Shown: positions 22,784 through 27,363 of the stretch, piece after piece
How the letters are laid out: every line of letters begins with the position of its first letter
Position numbering within the stretch: the stretch's first letter is position 1
Position numbers and translations under genes: made by a program
Notes under the pieces: model-generated
The model's database searches: none
Told to the model about the DNA's origin: nothing
Seen by the model: only the letters and a program-made list of their open reading frames with translations
From: JAUPKT01 sp964427855
GTDB taxonomy: Bacteria > Desulfobacterota > Desulfomonilia > Desulfomonilales > Desulfomonilaceae
NCBI GenBank assembly: GCA_964427855.1
Contig: CAYRVH010000043.1
Coordinates: forward strand, 1-27,363
Direction: 5' to 3'
Length of the DNA: 27,363 nt

Positions 22784-23836
22784 ATGTGGAAGGGAATAAT
22801 CAGACAGTACCCTGATTTTTACAAGTTTCAGGACAGCGGACACATTGTCACGCTTCTGGAGGGCAACACCCCTTTGCTGCCGGCGCCAAACCTCTCAGCG
22901 AGGATAGGATGCAATGTGTCCCTCTATCTGAAATACGAAGGCCTGAATCCCACTTCGTCATTCAAAGACCGCGGAATGACAGTCGCGGTATCAAGAGCGG
23001 TAGAAGCCGGTTCCCAGGCGGTGATTTGCGCCTCCACGGGAAATACGTCGGCTTCAGCCGCGGCCTACGCCTCCAAAGCTGGCTTACGATCTTTCGTGCT
23101 GATTCCGGAGGGAAAGATAGCGCTGGGGAAGCTTGCGCAGGCCATGATACATGGGGCTACTGTTGTTAAGATTATGGGTAATTTCGATGAGGCGCTAAAA
23201 ATAGTACGCGACGTATCTGACAATTATCCTATTACACTTGTGAATTCTCTCAACCCACATAGGATAGAAGGTCAAAAATCCGCTGCCTTTGAGATTTGCG
23301 ATTCGCTTGGCCATGCCCCTGACTACCATTTCCTGCCCGTGGGCAACGCTGGCAACATCACTGCCTATTGGGCGGGATACAAGGCGTACCGCCAGGCAGG
23401 GAAGATCAGCTCATTGCCTCGGATGATGGGATTTCAGGCGGCCGGCGCTGCCCCCATTGTGCGTGGCCATGTCGTAGAAAAACCCGAGACATTAGCCACG
23501 GCCATACGAATAGGCAACCCAGCGTCATGGAAAAGGGCCGAGGCCGCCCGAGACGAATCAGGTGGACGCATAGACATGGTAACAGACGAGGAGATAGTGG
23601 CAGCATACAAGTTGGTGGCGTCTTGCGAGGGAGTTTTTTGCGAGCCGGCATCTGCCGCGTCTATTGCAGGACTTATCAAAATGAATCATGAACACATATT
23701 CAAGGGTGGCGAGAAGGTGGTATGCACGCTGACCGGTCATGGTCTTAAAGATCCTGACAATGCGATCAAGGCGTCTGCGGAACCGGTCGTCTGTGAACCC
23801 GACATAAAGAAGGTGCTCAATGTCATTGGATTCTAA
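22784..23836 (+). CDS. thrC: Threonine synthase
   Basis: 350 residues. A PLP enzyme that converts O-phospho-L-homoserine to threonine. 'LLEGNTPLLPAP' and 'YLKYEGLNPTSSFKDRGMTV' near the start are the family signature, with the PLP lysine at residue 61 (SFKDRG). 'ICASTGNTSASAAAYASKAG' binds substrate and PLP phosphate, and 'LPVGNAGNITAYWAGYKAY' is the glycine-rich phosphate loop. An upstream in-frame start at 22733 exists, but ATG 22784 has AGGAG seven bases upstream and begins the family's N-terminus (MWKGIIRQY), so I use it. The last 17 bases overlap the next gene, which probably supplies phosphohomoserine. Confidence 0.96.
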   Translation: MWKGIIRQYPDFYKFQDSGHIVTLLEGNTPLLPAPNLSARIGCNVSLYLKYEGLNPTSSFKDRGMTVAVSRAVEAGSQAVICASTGNTSASAAAYASKAGLRSFVLIPEGKIALGKLAQAMIHGATVVKIMGNFDEALKIVRDVSDNYPITLVNSLNPHRIEGQKSAAFEICDSLGHAPDYHFLPVGNAGNITAYWAGYKAYRQAGKISSLPRMMGFQAAGAAPIVRGHVVEKPETLATAIRIGNPASWKRAEAARDESGGRIDMVTDEEIVAAYKLVASCEGVFCEPASAASIAGLIKMNHEHIFKGGEKVVCTLTGHGLKDPDNAIKASAEPVVCEPDIKKVLNVIGF

Positions 23837-25049
23837 AACGAAGTTTTTAATACTGGTACCAGATGGGATGGCTGACTCGCCCGATTCGGAAACTCAGGGA
23901 GGAACCGCGCTAGAGGCGGCGGATACGCCCTGGATGGACAGGATGGCTGCGTGCGGGATGATGGGCCTCACTCGTACGATTCCCGAGGGCATGGACCCTG
24001 CCAGCGACGTCGCAAACCTGTCCATCATGGGATACTCGCCTCGTGATGTGTACAGTGGACGCGCTCCCTTTGAAGCTGCATCTATGGGTATTTGGCTCGG
24101 CCCCAATGACCTCGCATTTCGCCTCAATCTGGTAACGCTCGAACGCAACTATACTATCATGAGCGATCATAGCGCGGATCACATCACGAGCGCTGAGGGC
24201 AAGGAAATAATTTCTTCTTTGGCCCCTATGGTAGAAGAAATGGGGTTGGACGTACACCCCGGCGTTTCGTATAGGCATCTCTTGATTTGGCGCAACGGAC
24301 CGGAAGGGCTTGTGACGTATCCGCCTCATGATTTTCCCGGTCAACTAGCCCCCGTACACTTTCCGGCAGGTCATGGGGCTGACATTCTCATACGCGTGAT
24401 CATCAAGTCGTGGAAGATACTCGAGAACCATCCCGTGAATATCCGTAGAAAAAACCGATGCCAGGGCGTCGCCAATTCGGTATGGCCATGGGGACAAGGG
24501 AAACCGCCGCGCATGCGCACCTTGAACGAGCGGTTCGGAATATCCGGCGCAGTGGTTGCTGCAGTGGATCTCGTGAAAGGCATAGGCGCGTATGCGGGCT
24601 TGGAGCCGCTTCATGTAGAAGGAGCAACAGGTTATCTTGATACCAACTATCAAGGGAAGGTAGAGGCGGCTTTGGAGGCGTTGAAGGAAAGAGATTTTGT
24701 ATACCTTCACGTTGAGGCCCCTGATGAAGCCGGTCATTCTGGCCAGAGGGACTTGAAGATCAAGGCCATACAGGACTTCGACGAGAAGGTAGTTGGTCCG
24801 ATCTTGCAAGGACTGGAAGGCTTTCCTCACTGGCGAATTCTTCTTATGCCCGATCATCAGACGCCGGTGCGCACTCGGGTACACACCACCGGCCCCGTAC
24901 CCTTTATTGTGTTGGACTCGAGACAGTGGATCAAAAAAGACGTGAATGGCTCGCTGATCTTTTCTGAAAAGGCCGCCATTGCGACAGGTAAGATGGTAGA
25001 AGAGGCGTCTGACTTGCTGGGGATTTTACTCAATAGGGACTTGGACTGA
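23820..25049 (+). CDS. ApgM-like alkaline-phosphatase-superfamily protein, proposed homoserine kinase
   Basis: 409 residues of the archaeal-type, cofactor-independent phosphoglycerate mutase (ApgM) fold. Metal-binding and nucleophile motifs are visible: 'ILVPDGMADSPDSET' (D15), 'PASDVANLSIMGYSPRDVYS' (candidate nucleophile S62), 'RTLNERFGISGAVVAAVDLV', 'YLHVEAPDEAGHSGQRDLK' and 'LLMPDHQTP'. An InterPro/TIGRFAM-type subgroup (TIGR02535) is described as a proposed homoserine kinase because it replaces GHMP-type ThrB in threonine operons. Here it overlaps thrC by 17 bases and follows hom, and no ThrB is present in the window, so I prefer that role over glycolytic mutase. The ATG at 23820 has AAGG upstream inside the thrC end. 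The catalytic assignment rests on context and family and has not been shown here. Confidence 0.85.
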   Translation: MSLDSKTKFLILVPDGMADSPDSETQGGTALEAADTPWMDRMAACGMMGLTRTIPEGMDPASDVANLSIMGYSPRDVYSGRAPFEAASMGIWLGPNDLAFRLNLVTLERNYTIMSDHSADHITSAEGKEIISSLAPMVEEMGLDVHPGVSYRHLLIWRNGPEGLVTYPPHDFPGQLAPVHFPAGHGADILIRVIIKSWKILENHPVNIRRKNRCQGVANSVWPWGQGKPPRMRTLNERFGISGAVVAAVDLVKGIGAYAGLEPLHVEGATGYLDTNYQGKVEAALEALKERDFVYLHVEAPDEAGHSGQRDLKIKAIQDFDEKVVGPILQGLEGFPHWRILLMPDHQTPVRTRVHTTGPVPFIVLDSRQWIKKDVNGSLIFSEKAAIATGKMVEEASDLLGILLNRDLD

Positions 25050-25092
25050 TTGATGATCCATCGAATAGACGTTGACGGGTTGGAGTGTGCCT

Positions 25093-26861
25093 TTGGGTCG
25101 CGTCGGTTCTGAAGAATACAGAGAGCGAATGTTGCTCCAGTCTGTCCTTGATTCTCTCTCCGCTCATGTAGCCGTTCTAGACCAAAGAGGATGCATTGTC
25201 TTGGTCAACAGAGCGTGGCTCAACTTTGCTGAACACAATGGCATGAACGCACCACGCGGGGGATTGGGGCCAACTATCTGGAAGTGTGCGAGAGGGCGAG
25301 CGGTCCTTATTCAGATGAGGCATCCGACGTCGCAGACGCCATCAGATCAATATTCGCAGGGAGGATCGAGAGCTACTTCAAGGAGTATCCGTGCCATGGC
25401 CCCACGGAAAGACGCTGGTTCCAAGTTCGGCTGACGCGCTTTCAAGACACAACAGGAACAAAAGTCGTTGCAGCCCACGAGACAATTACAGAAATAAAAA
25501 GAGCTGCCGAGGAAATACGGGCGCGAGAGGAGCGCTTCCGGGCCATTTTCGATAGCGCCAGCGATTTCATAGCGATTAAAGATCTGACCTTGCGCTATTC
25601 CCTCGTAAATCCCGCTTTTGAAAGACTCGTTGGTCTCCCGTCTGAGGCCATTATCGGGAAGAAAGCTCACGATTTATATGGGAGAGAAGCTGGAGACCAT
25701 ATAGAAGAAGTGGACCTGAGAGTTCTTCGAGGGGAGACGATGGAGGAAGAAGTCAAGCGCCCTATCCAGGGCGGGGCCATGATATTTCATGACACCAGGT
25801 CGCCTTTACGAGATCTCGAAGGTCACCCCACCGGCGTGTGCGTTGTGTCCAAGGATATCACCGACCGACGCAGACTTGCCGATAGGTCTTTTAAGAGTTT
25901 CACGGACGAATACAGTTCCAGGGCTATGAGAGACGTTTTGTCCAAGGCTCGACGCGCTGCTGCCACGGACGGGACTGTGTTGCTTATTGGCGAAAGCGGA
26001 TGCGGTAAAGACCATCTGGCTAGATGGATTCATGAGCATTCAAGGAGATCGACAAGACCTTTCTTTGCGGTAAATTGCGCAGCCATAGCCAAGGAATTGG
26101 CTGAATCAGAGCTCTTTGGCCACGAGCCGGGAGCATTTACGGGCGCCCGCACCCGGAAAAAGGGATTATTCGAGCTGGCAGAAGGTGGCACACTGCTCCT
26201 CAACGAAATTGGAGAACTTCCTTTAGCATTGCAGGCTAAGCTATTGACGTTCTTGGACTCCAAGTCTTTTCTGAGGGTAGGCGGCGATCGACACATCAGA
26301 ATCGACTCTCGAATTATCGCAGCCACACATAGGAATCTGGAGACCGAAATCACGGAAGGTCGTTTCATGGAAGCGTTGTTCTACAGGCTGAACGTATTCA
26401 TGATACGCGTGCCGCCTCTCCGGGAGAGGATGGAAGATTTGCCGACGCTGGTGGAACACCTCATCACCTCCCTTGTGAACGAACTCCAGTTGGATACCAA
26501 ACCCATAATTGACGACTTCTTCCTCACACAACTGAGAAATTACCATTGGCCGGGAAACGTGAGAGAGCTCAAGAATGCGTTGGAGCGCGCTCTGATCCTG
26601 TCCGAAGGCGCGCCGTTGCGTCTTGACATCCCGCTCGGAAGCATAGTGAAAGAAAAAGCGGCACACATCAATTTTGCGCCAGGACGGACGTTGGAGGAAA
26701 TTCTTAATGACGTGAGGAGGTTGGTGATCCGAGAGGCGTTTCAACGGAGCGACCAGAATGCCGCCCACGCAGCCAAAATGATGGGTATTTCTCGAGACGC
26801 CATCTACCGATATTTCAAGAAATTGGACATGCCACCTCCCAAGCGGGCGCGATCATCTTAG
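25093..26861 (+). CDS. PAS-PAS sigma-54 transcription activator, with an apparent -1 frameshift
   Basis: An enhancer-binding protein without receiver domain. PAS 1 begins 'LLQSVLDSLSAHVAVLDQRG' in one frame. At the GGGGG run 25258-25262 the family sequence jumps to another frame ('GANYLEVCERASGPYSDEAS' onward) and continues to the stop; one extra G restores a single frame with 'EYPCHGPTERRWFQVRL'. PAS 2 starts 'REERFRAIFDSASDFIAIKD'. The AAA+ domain has Walker A 'GESGCGKD' (25989-26012), an intact sigma-54 loop GAFTGA (from 26130), Walker B 'TLLLNEIGE' with Asn for the usual Asp (codon 26202-26204), and 'PGNVRELKNALERAL'; a Fis-type helix-turn-helix 'NAAHAAKMMGISRDAIYRYF' closes it. I place the start at TTG 25093, with GGAG seven bases upstream; TTG 25072 is the alternative. 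It follows the ApgM-like gene by 43 bases. The ligand sensed is unknown. Confidence 0.88.
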
Positions 26862-27363
26862 TTGCATTCCTAAGACGAGTGCGATGGCTTCGATTCAGAT
26901 TATTACAGGCTTGCCTTTTCTTTTTGTCTTATATTCGCAACAACTATTCTTTTTTTTGCAATGCATCCCCGAGGGATAATCTCTGAATGATCGCCCATCT
27001 CTTGCGCCTCATCGGTTTACTATAGACACATCAATAGGTTATCTATTTTCTCTGGGGCGACCCAAAGTGGCACAACTCTTGCTTCCTTTAGTTCCCAAGT
27101 AGACACAGGAACCGCAACGAACGTCTGAGGTATAGCAAAAACGTGCAAGAGACCATCCGGTTAATTCCAGACGTATCTATGCGACTCGAACCAGAGGGTA
27201 TTACTTCGGCGCCTTGCGATGAAAAAAGTTCAATGTCTCGGCGTTGCAAGGGAATCGCAGCGAGGGACTGGACATTTGGCAAAAATATGAAGCAGCTTGA
27301 CAGAGGTCAAAAAAACGTCTGGTTGTGTCTCAAGAACTCTCACAACGGAGTTTGGTAAGTAGT
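26862..27363. other. AT-rich intergenic region leading to a gene beyond the window
   Basis: No credible gene is seen. T-rich tracts occur at about 26912-26960 but without a convincing hairpin before them. A sigma-54 promoter lies at 27068-27082. A small open frame (27143-27358) begins with GTG and has no recognisable family or good ribosome site, so I do not call it. Confidence 0.5.
27068..27082 (+). promoter_or_regulatory. Sigma-54 (-24/-12) promoter
   Basis: TGGCACAACTCTTGC followed by TTCC. It matches TGGCAC-N5-TTGC at every key position with exact GG-to-GC spacing. Transcription should start near 27094, toward a gene outside the window. The sigma-54 activator encoded 200 bases upstream is the obvious candidate regulator. 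Confidence 0.75.

Noticed and set aside
26900..26960. T-rich tracts as a terminator of the sigma-54 activator gene
   Set aside because: The only hairpin before them (AGGC-TT-GCCT) is too short to be convincing.
27143..27358. 71-residue open frame after the sigma-54 promoter
   Set aside because: GTG start without a clear ribosome site and no recognisable family; the promoter's real target is probably beyond the window, though this cannot be excluded.

Overview
The window looks like about 27 kb of chromosome from a Gram-negative, probably anaerobic bacterium of the Desulfobacterota (former Deltaproteobacteria) type, perhaps near Syntrophobacterales or Desulfomonile. This is an inference from gene content: an AlkK-like acyl-CoA ligase beside an acyl-CoA dehydrogenase, two sigma-54 activators with matching -24/-12 promoters, a cytoplasmic NtrB-like kinase with a cysteine-rich PAS domain, an ApgM-type protein in a threonine operon, and dispersed 'GAAATGAC' hairpin repeats. 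No rRNA, tRNA, CRISPR array or transposase was found. There is one assembly gap (N run at 20282-20310). Two genes carry single-base frameshifts in G/C homopolymers, so the sequence is probably draft quality.

Layout. 1-627 (+) is the C-terminal part of a family 2 glycosyltransferase. 628-1129 is repeat- and hairpin-rich intergenic DNA. 1130-4860 (-) holds a corrinoid adenosyltransferase, an acyl-CoA dehydrogenase (frameshifted) and a medium/long-chain acyl-CoA ligase, the last two suggesting fatty or carboxylic acid activation and beta-oxidation. 4861-5884 is non-coding, with a second hairpin repeat running into a 23/24-bp tandem array. 5885-7039 (-) holds two proteins sharing a four-cysteine module; the larger is fused to a GcvH-like domain without the lipoyl lysine, and a sigma-54 promoter lies upstream. 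7424-11023 (-) is a translationally coupled operon of histidine kinase, NtrC-family regulator and archaemetzincin. 11243-12877 (+) is an exported parallel beta-helix protein. 13696-16320 (+) is grpE-dnaK. 16948-17448 (+) is a small exported protein of unknown function.

17917-25049 (+) is a tight run: DUF1015 protein, TrmN6-like methyltransferase, class I aminotransferase, homoserine dehydrogenase, threonine synthase and an ApgM-like protein. The last three fit a threonine pathway in which the ApgM-like protein supplies the missing homoserine kinase step. 25093-26861 (+) is a PAS-PAS-AAA+-Fis sigma-54 activator, and a near-consensus sigma-54 promoter follows at 27068, firing toward a gene beyond the window.

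The most interesting parts are the archaemetzincin locked into a two-component operon, the sigma-54-driven cysteine-module/H-like pair, the 24-bp tandem array, and the homoserine-kinase replacement.
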